Shown: in pieces, positions 1-10,021 of the stretch
Position numbering within the stretch: position 1 is the first letter of the stretch
How the letters are laid out: each line of letters opens with the position of its first letter
NCBI GenBank assembly: GCA_016708725.1
Contig: JADJFE010000007.1
Coordinates: forward strand, 62,001 to 126,000
Direction: 5' to 3'
From: Candidatus Aalborgicola bjergmarkensis
Lineage (GTDB): Bacteria > Pseudomonadota > Gammaproteobacteria > Burkholderiales > Burkholderiaceae_C
Length of the DNA: 64,000 bases
Notes under the pieces: model-generated
What the model was told of the DNA's origin: nothing
Database searches by the model: none
Seen by the model: only the letters and a program-made list of their open reading frames with translations
Program-made: the position numbers and the translations under genes

Positions 1-2104
1 CGACACTTGGCAGCTCTCGGCGGCTTCAACCAATTGGGCGTAAGTGCCGGCGCTCAAGTCAGCGATGTAGGCTTGCTGGTTGGCGTTGTAGGCGAACATC
101 TTTCCATTGATGTGTGTGCATTCGTTGCAGGTGGAGCAGCGTTCGGTTTCTATGTACGCTTCATCCGGTGAGCGCTGCGTATCGGACTGCGTTTCTACGG
201 TCGGTGCAGCAGGGACTGTGTCTGGAGTTACTGGAGGTGCTGAGGATGCTGTCATCGGCGCAAGCACACCGGATTGTCTTTCACGCGCCAGTAGCCGCTC
301 GGCGTGCGAGTTGTGAATGCCACCGAGTTCTTGCAGGCTATTCCACATGCTGCGACAACGGCGTGCCTCGCGGATCAGTTTTTCGTCCACAACGAGTTTG
401 TGTAACCTGTTCTCAGGGTCCACCGTCCACACAAAGGGAACGCTCTCGGGTTGACCCTGACTCTCCCGCGCCACGATGTCTCCGGCGGGCACCAGGGTGG
501 CGCTCCAGCGCGCACGTGGTACCAGGGCAAAGTGTCTGGTGTAGCGCGCATCGCAGGCGACAAAGTCAATCAGGGTGAATGGCAACTCCTGCGATACCGC
601 CTGGTGGTGTTCGTCTGCATAAGCCAAGCCATGTACCGGCCAATCCCGTGTGGCCTGCGGATTGGTGTCCAGCGAGAAACGCGAAGCCCAGTCACGTCCG
701 GCCGAGGGGTCAAAAGTAAAGGCCGGGAACACCCGCGACTCCAGGGCTGCTGCCCCGACCAGGTAAGCGGGGAGATCACCCATGCTGGCAGCTGCGCCCG
801 AAAAGACGCTGAACAGGGCCGGGCCGCAATAGTCGAGTCCGCGCTGGATCTGCCCGCGAAGCTGGTACAGATTGGAGGCGGGCGATTGCAGCACAAAAAC
901 GCCGCTCAGACCCATCGCCATGCTGGCCAGTTGCCGACTGCGCAGGGCAAAGGCCAGGTGTACCAATACCAATACCATTACCATTACCAAGGGGCGATTC
1001 CTCGATGACATCATCGGTCTGGATCAGGATTTTGACTGGCAGATCGACGGCAAGAATCTCGCTCAGGGCGCTTTGTTCGGCCCCCGTCAGATCACGGATG
1101 TTCATTCGCACCAGGTAATCTGGGAACAGCGCCAGATCGCTGGCTTGCAGGCCATTTTCACCAAAGGAAGCAAACAACGGGTCGTGTCGGGCTTCGTTGT
1201 ATTCCCCCTTGGCCTCCAGCTCGGCGATGGCCATCGCCCTGGCCAGCGCAATCAGCCGGGGCAGGCGCTCGCGGTAGGCTTGCAAGGCAGCGCTGCAACT
1301 ATCAAAAACAAAAGCGTAAGCCGTCCCGGCCTTTGCATCCGGGGGGGCGAAAAACTGCTGCGACTGCAGCGTCGAGAGCAGTTGTGTGACCCGGCTGCGC
1401 CGGCTGGGTGACAGACTTTTCCTGGCGGTAGACCGGCCCAGAATACGCGACATGGCCTCGAAATCGAAGTTGTCTTTCGGACCGGAACCAAACGCAGACC
1501 GGAGACTTTCGGCGCTTTTCCCGGCATCCGAATTGACAAAATCGGCTTTCAGTATGTCGGAGAGTTTGAGTACCAGCCGCTGGAGGTCCCGGCCAAAGTG
1601 TGCTGCGCGCTGCGCCTGCGTGAGGCTCCAGGCGTGGCCCAGCAGCTGGGCGGGCAGTGCAGACTGGCAATCCACCAGTTCACCATCCACGTGCCGGTTG
1701 GTCCGGGCGCGCAACAGGCTGTCCGCCATCAGCGTGTCGTCCTGGCCCAGCGTGGCGGCAGAGTGGTCCCACACGGCAGAAAATAAGCCGCTGGCACCCG
1801 CAGCGACCCGTTTGCGGATCTCTTGCTCAAGGAGCAGGAGATGTTTTCGGATGCGCGCACCCTCCGTGCCATGCGCCACCTTGTCGAGAATACTGTCGAT
1901 CAGGCCCGATAGCGGTTCGGCAAACATGCCGGGCGATGGACCATCGACCAGCACAAGCGGAAAGTCGTAGCGCAATGCGCTCAGGTCACGGTAAGCGGCA
2001 AAGAGTGCCGGGCGCAACTGGAGTCCTTCGGGCGCGTCAAGCCCGGTACCGGGCCTTTTGCCGGTCAGGTAGAAGGCAATATGTGTTTGCAGGTCGGCGT
2101 CCAT
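1..2104 (-). CDS. PFOR-related iron-sulfur protein, partial and frameshifted
   Basis: The first ATG that fits the family style is at 2104; upstream in-frame codons look non-coding. The N-terminal frame runs to about 990 and ends in an odd Gly-Asn/Gly-Ile repeat. The reading then continues in the +1 frame with VHLAFALRSRQLA and runs without a stop to the left edge, so the 3' end is missing. The part after the shift resembles the last TPP-type domain of pyruvate:ferredoxin oxidoreductases (runs such as GPALFSVFSG and WASRFSLD). It ends in a small Cys-rich segment (CSTCNEC) that may hold an Fe-S cluster. It is the promoter-distal gene of a row that begins with sudB/gltD/korA/korB-like genes, so it probably belongs to the same 2-oxoacid oxidoreductase complex. 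The frameshift may be real, phase-variable or a sequencing error. Exact function unknown. Confidence 0.6.
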
Positions 2105-2150
2105 GTCAGTTCCTGGTGGGTCTTGTACCGTGTTTGAGGTGTTTGACGTG

Positions 2151-3110
2151 TTAGACCGTGTACTTGTCGAGTTCGGCTTCAAAGCCACTGCGTACCGTCT
2201 CGGTGGTACGCAATACCCCCGTTTGCCGGGTTTCCTCGTAGCGGGGAATGTCCCGGTTCTGGTACAGGATGCCGACGGGAATGACCTCTTCGCTGCTGGC
2301 AATTTCACGCGCCCGGTTCATGTCGAGAGGATCATGCAGCCATTGGTTTTTGTACGTCTTGCCCAGTCCGGCGCTGATATGCAGCGCGTTTTCATGGTGC
2401 AGCAGGGCAATCTTGTCCGGGTCCTGCATCCAGGGATCGAGTGATTTGGGCAACCATTCCGGGCAGCGCTGCAAGATGCGCACAAACGACAAACCCTTGT
2501 GGTGGTACGCGGCCTTGACGATCTCGAACAGGCTCTCGGGAATCCAGTCCACCGCCTGCGCGACAAACGAGGCATTGGCTACCCCCAGCGTGACGCTCAA
2601 GGGGTTGAGCGCATCCAGGTAACTGCCGCGTGGCGTGGTGTTGCTTTTGGTGCCGATGGGCGATGTGGGCGAAGCCTGTTTTTTGGTCAGGCCATAAATC
2701 TGGTTGTCATGCAAAAACACCGTCAGGTTCATGTTGTAACGAATGGCATGAATCCAGTGCGCGGCACCAATGCTGCAACAGTCACCGTCGCCCGTGTTGA
2801 CAAATACCGTCAGGTCGGGCCGGGCCATCTTGATGCCTTCGGCCACCGGCAGCGCCCGGCCATGGATGCCGTGAAAACCATAGGTCTTCATGTAATGCGG
2901 AAACCGGCTGGAGCAACCGATGCCGGAGACAAACACGGTTTTTTCAGGCCGCAAGCCTTCGTCACGGCACAGGCGCTGCACGGCGGCCAAAATGGCGTTG
3001 TCGCCGCAGCCGGTACACCAGCGCGGCACCCCACTCTGGTAGTCTTCGAGTTCATGCTGCTCGTCATACAGCGCAAGCAGGCAGTCGGTTGTGGAGCAGG
3101 TCATGGTCAT
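2151..3110 (-). CDS. korB: 2-oxoacid:ferredoxin oxidoreductase beta subunit (KorB-like)
   Basis: This is the TPP-binding subunit that, with KorA, oxidatively decarboxylates a 2-oxoacid (2-oxoglutarate or pyruvate) to its acyl-CoA and reduces ferredoxin. Visible marks are RWCTGCGD near residue 30, SGIGCSSRF, HGRALPVAEG, and the TPP/Mg motif GDGDCCSIG followed by N and QIYGLTKKQ-SPTS. Length is about 319 residues, typical for the family. I chose the ATG at 3110 because it follows an AAGGAGA site and overlaps the korA stop as ATGA. That coupling implies one mRNA. The substrate cannot be fixed from sequence alone. Confidence 0.9.
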   Translation of the reverse strand: MTMTCSTTDCLLALYDEQHELEDYQSGVPRWCTGCGDNAILAAVQRLCRDEGLRPEKTVFVSGIGCSSRFPHYMKTYGFHGIHGRALPVAEGIKMARPDLTVFVNTGDGDCCSIGAAHWIHAIRYNMNLTVFLHDNQIYGLTKKQASPTSPIGTKSNTTPRGSYLDALNPLSVTLGVANASFVAQAVDWIPESLFEIVKAAYHHKGLSFVRILQRCPEWLPKSLDPWMQDPDKIALLHHENALHISAGLGKTYKNQWLHDPLDMNRAREIASSEEVIPVGILYQNRDIPRYEETRQTGVLRTTETVRSGFEAELDKYTV

Positions 3111-4981
3111 TCTCCTTGGGCGGTGAGCTTGGCCAGAGCAATACGGCGAATCGTGCTGGGCTTGATCGGCTGGCCGCGTACCTCGCTCCAGCAATCAACG
3201 TCTACCAGATAGCGCGAGCGCAGCAAAATCGCCAGTGCGGAATAGCGCCGGTTCGATTCGTCAATAATCTCCTCATCCGGGCTGTCGCTCCAGTTGACCT
3301 CGATGGTCATCACCTGCTTGAAGCGTTGCATGATGGGTTTGATGCCCGGCTGCATCGGCTGTAAAAAGCGCAGGTGCATCGAGGAGACCTTGTACCCTTC
3401 GGCGCGTAGCGATGCCACCGCTTCCTCGATGGCCCCCTGCGTGCTACCCCAGCCAATCAGCAGGATATCTCCATCGTCCGCGCCAAACACCTCGGGGGCG
3501 GTCAGCGTCTTTTGCAGGGCTGCGAGTTTCAGGCTGCGGGCACGCAAACCCTCCTGGTTGATGTCCGGGTCGTAGGCCACATGGCTGTCACGGTCGTGCG
3601 CGAGGCCGGTGACGGTGTGCATACCGCCAGGCTGGCCGGGGATAAAGCGCTGCGCCAGGCCGGTAGTCGCATCCCAGTCATACGCCCTGGCGCCCTCTGC
3701 GACCGGGTTCTGGTCAATGGGCGGTGCCAGCCAGGCTTCGTTGAACTGTGGCCGGTTGAAGGGTTGTTGTGAGGAGGATAAGCTGGCATCGGTCAGTATC
3801 ACCACCACCATGTTGAAGGTTTCGGCAATTTTGCGCGCGGTAATGACCGAATAAAAGCAGTCCTCAATGGTGGCCGGTGCCATCACCACCTTGGGTGCGT
3901 CGCCATGGCTGCCAAAAATGGCACACATCAGATCGCCTTGCTCGACCTTGGTCGGCTGGCCCGTACTGGGGCCGCCACGCTGCACATTCACCACCACCAG
4001 CGGAATTTCCGCCATCACCGCCAGACCGATAGCCTCTTGTTTCAGCGAATAACCCGGCCCGGAGGTGATGGTAATGGTGCATTTGCTGGCATAAGACGCA
4101 CCAATGGCGAAGGCGCAGGCGGCAATTTCGTCTTCAGCCTGGTGCACGATGCCGCCCACTTTCTCGAACACTTCGGACAGATAGTGCGAAGCCGAAGTGG
4201 CCGGGGTGATCGGGTACATGGCACACAGCTCCATGCCTGAGGCCATGACCCCGAGCGCCAGCGCGGTGTTGCCGTTGGTGACGATCTGTGGTTGTGAAGA
4301 CGGAGTTGCCGGAATACAAAAGTTGAAATCCAGATGCGTTGCCCCCCATTGGTGGCCGGCTTCCAGCAGTTTGACGTTGGCATCAATCACGTTCTGGGCT
4401 TTTTTACCAAATGTCAGCGCAATCTGGTCGCGCGCCATCTGCAATTCAAAGCTGTAGAGGTAACACAGCATGCCCAGCGCAAACATGTTTTTACCGCGTT
4501 TGGGGTCCGCCCCCAGCAACTGGCATTGCTGCTCCATCGGGAACTCGATCACCTTGAATCCGGCATCGACCAACTTGTCATAGGTCTGGATGTAGGCCAT
4601 CGACACATTCAGATCGCTGTGCTTGCGCCACATGCTTTCCAGAAATATCAGGCATCCGGATTTGAGTTCGCGGGCACGCACCCGGCCAAGCAGCACCTGT
4701 TCGTTGAACGCCACCACCAGATCGGTCTGGTCGCCCCCGTTGGTGATATAGCCCGAACCCATGCGTATGCGGTTGCCACTGGCCCCGGCCACACTGCGGG
4801 CGGGTGGCCGGATTTCGGCTGGGATGATTTCGGTGGTCCAGATACCATTGCCCATGCGGGCCGCAATCGACCCGAGCGACTGGCCGCAGCGCTGCGCCCC
4901 TTCACCGGAGTCGCTGATGATCTCGACGATGTGTTCTTTCAGGGTGGTAATGGTGGTCATGGTGGTCATGGTTTTTTCCAT
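3107..4981 (-). CDS. korA: 2-oxoacid:ferredoxin oxidoreductase alpha subunit, gamma-alpha fusion (KorA-like)
   Basis: A 624-residue protein. Residues 10-190 are the gamma domain (SDSGEGAQRCGQ, MGSGYITNGGDQ). Residues about 215-620 are the alpha domain with the YPITPATSASHYL pyrimidine-binding motif, AEDEIAA, TSGPGYSLKQEAIG and QRGGPSTGQPT. This fused form is the one found in KorA-type enzymes. It overlaps korB by 4 bases and its start abuts the stop of the GltD-like gene, so the row is an operon. The N-terminus carries a run of ATG-ACC-ACC type codons (MTTMTTITT), a simple repeat that may be recently expanded. Probably cytoplasmic and oxygen-sensitive. Confidence 0.9.
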   Translation of the reverse strand: MEKTMTTMTTITTLKEHIVEIISDSGEGAQRCGQSLGSIAARMGNGIWTTEIIPAEIRPPARSVAGASGNRIRMGSGYITNGGDQTDLVVAFNEQVLLGRVRARELKSGCLIFLESMWRKHSDLNVSMAYIQTYDKLVDAGFKVIEFPMEQQCQLLGADPKRGKNMFALGMLCYLYSFELQMARDQIALTFGKKAQNVIDANVKLLEAGHQWGATHLDFNFCIPATPSSQPQIVTNGNTALALGVMASGMELCAMYPITPATSASHYLSEVFEKVGGIVHQAEDEIAACAFAIGASYASKCTITITSGPGYSLKQEAIGLAVMAEIPLVVVNVQRGGPSTGQPTKVEQGDLMCAIFGSHGDAPKVVMAPATIEDCFYSVITARKIAETFNMVVVILTDASLSSSQQPFNRPQFNEAWLAPPIDQNPVAEGARAYDWDATTGLAQRFIPGQPGGMHTVTGLAHDRDSHVAYDPDINQEGLRARSLKLAALQKTLTAPEVFGADDGDILLIGWGSTQGAIEEAVASLRAEGYKVSSMHLRFLQPMQPGIKPIMQRFKQVMTIEVNWSDSPDEEIIDESNRRYSALAILLRSRYLVDVDCWSEVRGQPIKPSTIRRIALAKLTAQGE

Positions 4982-6481
4982 TCAGGCTATGCGCACACGT
5001 GCAAAATTGCGTTCCCGGATGTCGATACCAAACAGCTTGTCGCCATCGCCCGAAAATGGCCGATATGGCCGATCCGCGTCGCGGATGCCAAGGTAGGCCT
5101 TCATGCTGGCCGCAGCCCGGCGCCCGGCTCCCATGGCCTCGATCACCGTGGCCGCGCCGGTCACAATGTCCCCGCCGGCAAACACACCGGCAATCGAGGT
5201 GGCAAGGCCCGGATCGGTCTGGATGTAACCCCATTTGTTCAGTGCAATCCTTGAGGTCTGGCCCATGATCGGATTGGCATTGGTGCCGATGGCGTACACA
5301 ATCAGATCGGCTTCAAAATCGAATTCGCTGTTGGGCAGAATAACCGGGCGTCGGCGGCCCGAATCATCGGGTTCACCCAGTTCCATGCGCACACAACGCA
5401 TGCCGCGTACGTTGCCATGGCCATCGTCCAGGATCGCGATGGGATGGGTTTGCCAGTGGTACTCCACCCCCTCTTGCTCGGCATGGTGTACTTCTTCGGC
5501 GCGCGCCGGAGCCTCCTTGCGCGAGCGACGGTAGATGCAATACACCTTCTCGGCGCCCAGGCGCAGGCAGACGCGCATCGCATCCATGGCGGTGTTACCC
5601 GCACCCACCACCGCCACACGCTTGCCAATCGGCTGCGGCGTATCAAAATTCGGAAATTCCTTGGCCCGCATCAGATTGCAGCGGGTCAACAATTCATTGG
5701 CCGACAACACCCCGTTGAGCGAATCGCCGGGAATGCCCAGCATGGTCGGATAACCGGCCCCGACACCAACGAACACGGTGTCAAAACCCATCTCGGACAC
5801 CATCTGTTCCAGGGTGAACAGGCGACCAACCAGGGTGTTGCATTCAAATGTGACACCGAGTTTGCGTAAATTCTCTATTTCGGCATCAATGACCGCATTG
5901 GGCAGACGAAAGTCGGGAATGCCGTACTTCAACACCCCGCCTGGCTGGTGGAACGCTTCAAACACCGTGACCGCACAACCCGCCTTGGCCATGTCCGCTG
6001 CGCAGGCCATGCCGGCCGGGCCGGAACCGACAATGCCAACCTTGAAAGGCTTGGCCTGGATGTAGGGAATATTGACCCAGCCGGCCTTGATGGCGGCGTC
6101 TCCGACAAAACGCTCCAGACGGCCAATTGCCACCGGCTCCAGTGAGCCACCTACGGTGCAAACCCCTTCGCACTGGTTTTCCTGCGGACAGACCCGACCG
6201 CAAATAGCCGGCAACAGACTGGTTTCCGTCAGGATGTCATAGGCACCGCGCAGGTCCTTCTCGTTGATTTTCTTGATAAAACCCGGAATATCAATGCCGA
6301 CCGGGCAGCCTGCGACACAGGGTTGGTCCGGGCACATCAGGCAACGCTGCGATTCGCGCATGGCATCGTCCGGGTGGTATCCGCAGGCGACTTCTTCAAA
6401 GTTTCTGGCACGCACGCCAGGGTCCAGCTCGCGCATCGGGGTGCGCTCCTGGGGGATGGTACGTATGGTTTTCTTGGCCAT
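4982..6481 (-). CDS. GltD/SudA-like NAD(P)-linked FAD oxidoreductase
   Basis: Resembles the small subunit of glutamate synthase and the SudA subunit of ferredoxin:NADP oxidoreductases. The N-terminal Fe-S region has CLMCPDQPCVAGCPVGIDIP and CGRVCPQENQCEGVC. Then come an FAD-binding Rossmann motif (VGIVGSGPAGMACA), an NADPH-binding motif (VAVVGAGNTAMDAMR) and the final FAD motif GVFAGGDIVTG. About 499 residues. No GltB large subunit is present. With a SudB-like gene upstream and korAB downstream, it most likely moves electrons between ferredoxin and NADP(H). A GTG at 6490 is an alternative start, but the ATG at 6481 (MAKKTIRT) fits the family better. Confidence 0.85.
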   Translation of the reverse strand: MAKKTIRTIPQERTPMRELDPGVRARNFEEVACGYHPDDAMRESQRCLMCPDQPCVAGCPVGIDIPGFIKKINEKDLRGAYDILTETSLLPAICGRVCPQENQCEGVCTVGGSLEPVAIGRLERFVGDAAIKAGWVNIPYIQAKPFKVGIVGSGPAGMACAADMAKAGCAVTVFEAFHQPGGVLKYGIPDFRLPNAVIDAEIENLRKLGVTFECNTLVGRLFTLEQMVSEMGFDTVFVGVGAGYPTMLGIPGDSLNGVLSANELLTRCNLMRAKEFPNFDTPQPIGKRVAVVGAGNTAMDAMRVCLRLGAEKVYCIYRRSRKEAPARAEEVHHAEQEGVEYHWQTHPIAILDDGHGNVRGMRCVRMELGEPDDSGRRRPVILPNSEFDFEADLIVYAIGTNANPIMGQTSRIALNKWGYIQTDPGLATSIAGVFAGGDIVTGAATVIEAMGAGRRAAASMKAYLGIRDADRPYRPFSGDGDKLFGIDIRERNFARVRIA

Positions 6482-6486
6482 GGGTT

Positions 6487-7371
6487 TCACGCGGGGAGGA
6501 CCGCTGCCGTGTTGCTGACGATGGACTTGCGCAGGTTGCAGCTTTTCTCCCAGTGGTCCAGGGCTTTGCGTTCAAGCTCGGTGTAGCGGCGCAAACGCAC
6601 CATCAGGTCATCAAAGTCCACCAGATGTCCATCAAAATCCGGCCCGTCAACGCAGGCAAATTTGACCTGGCCACCGATCTTGACCCGACACCCGCCACAC
6701 ATGCCGGTGCCATCCACCATCACCGGATTCAGACTGACCATGGTTTTGATCTTGAAGGGCCGGGTGGCTTCGGCACAGCTTTGCATCATGATCGGTGGGC
6801 CAATGGCCACCACTTCGTCAATGTCGGGATGTTTTTCAATCGCCCGCAGGATGCCATCGGTGACCCGGCCCTGGATGCCAACCGAACCGTCGTCGGTACA
6901 GATGATGAGTTCATCGCAGCAGGCCCGGAACTTTTCATCCCAGAATACCAGGTTCTTGTTGCGAAAACCCAGTACGCCGATGACGTAAGCGCCCTTTTCC
7001 TTGAAACCGCGCGCTTGGGGAAAAACAGGGGCTACGCCCAACCCACCACCGACACACAGCACTTTTTTGGCATGGCTTATCGGGCTGGGAATGCCCATCG
7101 GGCCGACCAGTGCGTACAGCGACGTGCCAACCTGGCACTCCTGCTGCATCTGCCGGGTGGTCTTGCCCACAGCCTGAATCACCAGGGTGATGGTGCCCTG
7201 CTCGCGGTCAAAATCGGCAATGGTCAAGGGTATGCGCTCGCCCTGTTCACTGAGCATGACGATCACAAACTGACCGGGTTTCGCGGCTTTGGCCATCAGG
7301 GAATGGCGCACCTCCAGCAAATAGGTCACATCGGAAAAGTCTTCCCGGCGAATGATTTCGTAATTGTTCAT
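6487..7371 (-). CDS. SudB/FNR-like ferredoxin-NADP reductase subunit
   Basis: About 294 residues. A flavin-binding FNR beta-barrel (GERIPLTIADFD) is followed by an NAD(P)-binding domain with CVGGGLGVAPVFPQ, and by the C-terminal cysteine motif GTGMCGGCRV plus FACVDGPDFDGH typical of the 2Fe-2S site in SudB/HydG/PyrK-like subunits. The start at MNNYEIIRRED (7371) matches the family; a longer in-frame start at 7434 looks non-coding. Its 3' end reaches the start region of the GltD-like gene. Together they would form an NADPH:ferredoxin transhydrogenase-like pair feeding KorAB. Confidence 0.87.
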   Translation of the reverse strand: MNNYEIIRREDFSDVTYLLEVRHSLMAKAAKPGQFVIVMLSEQGERIPLTIADFDREQGTITLVIQAVGKTTRQMQQECQVGTSLYALVGPMGIPSPISHAKKVLCVGGGLGVAPVFPQARGFKEKGAYVIGVLGFRNKNLVFWDEKFRACCDELIICTDDGSVGIQGRVTDGILRAIEKHPDIDEVVAIGPPIMMQSCAEATRPFKIKTMVSLNPVMVDGTGMCGGCRVKIGGQVKFACVDGPDFDGHLVDFDDLMVRLRRYTELERKALDHWEKSCNLRKSIVSNTAAVLPA

Positions 7372-7417
7372 TTCGCGTGCTTTCAAGGTTGGTTGAACTA
7401 TTTTGGAAAATGAAAAA

Positions 7418-10021
7418 TCAGGCCAGCGTTTCAAGTAATTCGGTTTCTATCGCAATCTGCTCCAGGTTGTATTGCAGGGCTGCGCCCTGGATCAAAAAGG
7501 TGTCTTCAACACGCTCACCCATGGTAACGATCTTGGCGAGTTGCAAGTTCACCTTATGCCTGGCCAACACCAGGGCCACGCTGTAGAGCAAGCCCAGACG
7601 GTCGCTGGCCGAGATATTGAGTAGCCAGCGCTGCGCCTTTTCATCGGGTTTGAGAGACACCCGAGGGGGCATCGGGAAGCTCCTGACACGCCGGGATACC
7701 CGGCCCCGCATGGGAGCGGGCAGTGGACGGGCTTCGCTGATCACCTGGGCGAGTTCGGACTCAATCATGTTGATCAGCTCGCGGTAATTGTCCGTCAGAT
7801 GGTAGGCCGCCACGATCTGGAACGTGTCCAGCGCATAGCCGTTTTGCGTGGTGTGGATGCGTGCATCCTGAATGCTGAAGCCGCTGCGGTCAAAGTAGCC
7901 ACAAATCCGGGCAAACAGCTCCTGCTGATCCGGGGTGTAAACCAGCACCTGCAAGCCCTCCCCTACGGGTGATGGCCGTCCCCGCACAACGGGCTGCGGG
8001 CTTCCAAGATGGCGCGACAGCATGCGGGTATGCCAGCCAATTTCAACCGCATCATGGCGAATGAAGTAACCCGCATCCAGGGTTTTCCAGAGTGCCTCGT
8101 GTGACCCGTAGGGTTGTGTGCGCAATGCCAGTTCAATCAGTGCGTCACGCTTGCGCTCCTGGACTTCGGCATGCAGGTCGGGTACATGGCCGCCAAGCGC
8201 GCGCGAGGTGCTCAGGTACAGGTCTTCAAGCAGTCGGCCTTTCCATGCATTCCAGACCTTCGGACTGGTGCCACGGGTATCCGCTACGGTCAACAGGTAC
8301 AAGCCGGTCAAGGCGCGGTCATCACCAATATATTTGGCAAAATTCGCAATCACAGCGGGGTCACTCAAATCTGACTTCTGGGCAATACTGCTCATGGTCA
8401 GATGTTCACGCACCAAAAACTCAATCAACCGTGCATCGCCCTTGTCAATGCCGTGCTGTGTACAGAAATGGCGTACTTCCAGCGCTCCGAGTTCGGAATG
8501 GTCCCCGCCACGTCCCTTGGCAATATCGTGAAACAGTGCGGCGATATACAAAATCCAGGGCTTGTCCCAGCCACTGGCCAATTGTGAACAAAACGGGTAT
8601 TCGTGGGCATGTTCGACCATGAAAAAGCGCCGGATATTGCGCAGCACCATCAAAATATGCTGGTCAACCGTATAAATATGCGATAAATCGTGCTGCATTT
8701 GCCCGACGGTGCGACGAAACGCCCATACATACCGTCCCAAAACCGAAGTCTGGTTCATCAGGCGCAGGGCATGGGTGATGCCGTCATGCTGCTGCAGAAT
8801 GTTCATGAACGTTCTGCGGTTGACCGGGTCGCGCCGGAAATAACTGCCCATCAGGTCCCGCGCGTTATAGAGCGCACGCAGGGTTCTGGCGGACAAGCCC
8901 TTGAGTCCGAAGTGGGTTTGGTACACCAGAAAGGTTTGCAAAATGGCATGCGGATGCTTGCGGTACAGGTCATCACTAATCACCTCCAGCATGCCAGCCT
9001 TGTTAAAAAAATGCTCGTTCAGTGGTATCAGCGGCTGCGGATGATGCGACGCTGGACTCAGACGCTCTTCGATATTGAGCAACAGAATCTGACGCAGTTG
9101 CGTGACCGCCTTGGCAGCCCAGTAATAGCGGCGCATCAGCTGCTGACTCGGGTGCAATCGGGCGTGTGGGCCCGTTTTGATGTGGCTTGCCTGGTAGCCA
9201 AAGGAGTTGGCGACGCTGGTTTGCAGATCAAACACCAGCCGGTCTTCGCGTCTGCCTGCGAGCACATGCAGACGGGCACGAATCAGACGCAGTATGGCCT
9301 CGTTGTGTTTGATCTGACTGATCTCGAATGCCGTAGCCAGCCCGCCCCTGGCCAAAGCGCTCCAGTCAGAACCAAAACCGGCTGCCTTGGCCACCCACAA
9401 AATGGTTTGCAGATCACGCAATCCGCCAGGAGAATCTTTGCAGTTAGGCTCCAGCGCGTAGGGCGTATCTTCAAATTTCATGTGGCGCTGCTGCATTTCG
9501 AGCATTTTTGCAACGTAAAAAGCCTCGGCATCCATGGCCAGAAAATAGGCTTGCTGAAAAGCGGCAAACAGCGGCTTGCTGCCGACAATCATGCGGGCTT
9601 CAAGCAGCGCAGTTTGCACCGTTGAGTCCTTACCCGCCTCGCTCAGGCATTCGCTGATCGAGCGCACACTGGAACCAATTTCAAGACCCGCATCCCAGCA
9701 ACTGCCAATAAACCCTTCAATTTGTGTTTTCAGCACGCCATCCTGCTCTGGCGACTGGTTATCTGGCAGGAGCACCAACACATCCACATCGGAATAAGGA
9801 AACAGTTCACGCCTGCCAAAACCACCGACCGCCAGCAAGGCAAAGGGGTCGCTGAACCCGGCTTGTTGCCACAGGATTCTCAGACTGGCATCCGCCAGGT
9901 CCGACAAGGCGCGCAGTGCGGCACCGATCCCCCGGGTAGCAGCGCCACCGCTTGCCAACGCTGCCAGCAGGGCGGATTTTTCAGCCTGGTAGCTGGCACG
10001 CAGGGCAATCGGCTGGATCAT
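7418..10021 (-). CDS. glnD: [Protein-PII] uridylyltransferase/uridylyl-removing enzyme
   Basis: An 867-residue protein of normal length for GlnD, the glutamine sensor that adds or removes UMP on PII proteins. The nucleotidyltransferase motif is GGFGRRELFPYSDVDVLVL around residues 65-83. The HD hydrolase motif is LFHDIAKGRGGDHSELG in the middle. Two ACT domains follow, the last spanning about the final 80 residues (SDRLGLLYSVALVLA). All key residues are present. It sits immediately upstream of the 2-oxoacid module and is transcribed with it; an active link to 2-oxoglutarate metabolism is plausible but only inferred. Confidence 0.96.
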   Translation of the reverse strand: MIQPIALRASYQAEKSALLAALASGGAATRGIGAALRALSDLADASLRILWQQAGFSDPFALLAVGGFGRRELFPYSDVDVLVLLPDNQSPEQDGVLKTQIEGFIGSCWDAGLEIGSSVRSISECLSEAGKDSTVQTALLEARMIVGSKPLFAAFQQAYFLAMDAEAFYVAKMLEMQQRHMKFEDTPYALEPNCKDSPGGLRDLQTILWVAKAAGFGSDWSALARGGLATAFEISQIKHNEAILRLIRARLHVLAGRREDRLVFDLQTSVANSFGYQASHIKTGPHARLHPSQQLMRRYYWAAKAVTQLRQILLLNIEERLSPASHHPQPLIPLNEHFFNKAGMLEVISDDLYRKHPHAILQTFLVYQTHFGLKGLSARTLRALYNARDLMGSYFRRDPVNRRTFMNILQQHDGITHALRLMNQTSVLGRYVWAFRRTVGQMQHDLSHIYTVDQHILMVLRNIRRFFMVEHAHEYPFCSQLASGWDKPWILYIAALFHDIAKGRGGDHSELGALEVRHFCTQHGIDKGDARLIEFLVREHLTMSSIAQKSDLSDPAVIANFAKYIGDDRALTGLYLLTVADTRGTSPKVWNAWKGRLLEDLYLSTSRALGGHVPDLHAEVQERKRDALIELALRTQPYGSHEALWKTLDAGYFIRHDAVEIGWHTRMLSRHLGSPQPVVRGRPSPVGEGLQVLVYTPDQQELFARICGYFDRSGFSIQDARIHTTQNGYALDTFQIVAAYHLTDNYRELINMIESELAQVISEARPLPAPMRGRVSRRVRSFPMPPRVSLKPDEKAQRWLLNISASDRLGLLYSVALVLARHKVNLQLAKIVTMGERVEDTFLIQGAALQYNLEQIAIETELLETLA

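Noticed and set aside
4334..5254. A 306-codon plus-strand ORF opposite korA/gltD-like genes
   Set aside because: Shadow frame; crosses the boundary of two real genes.
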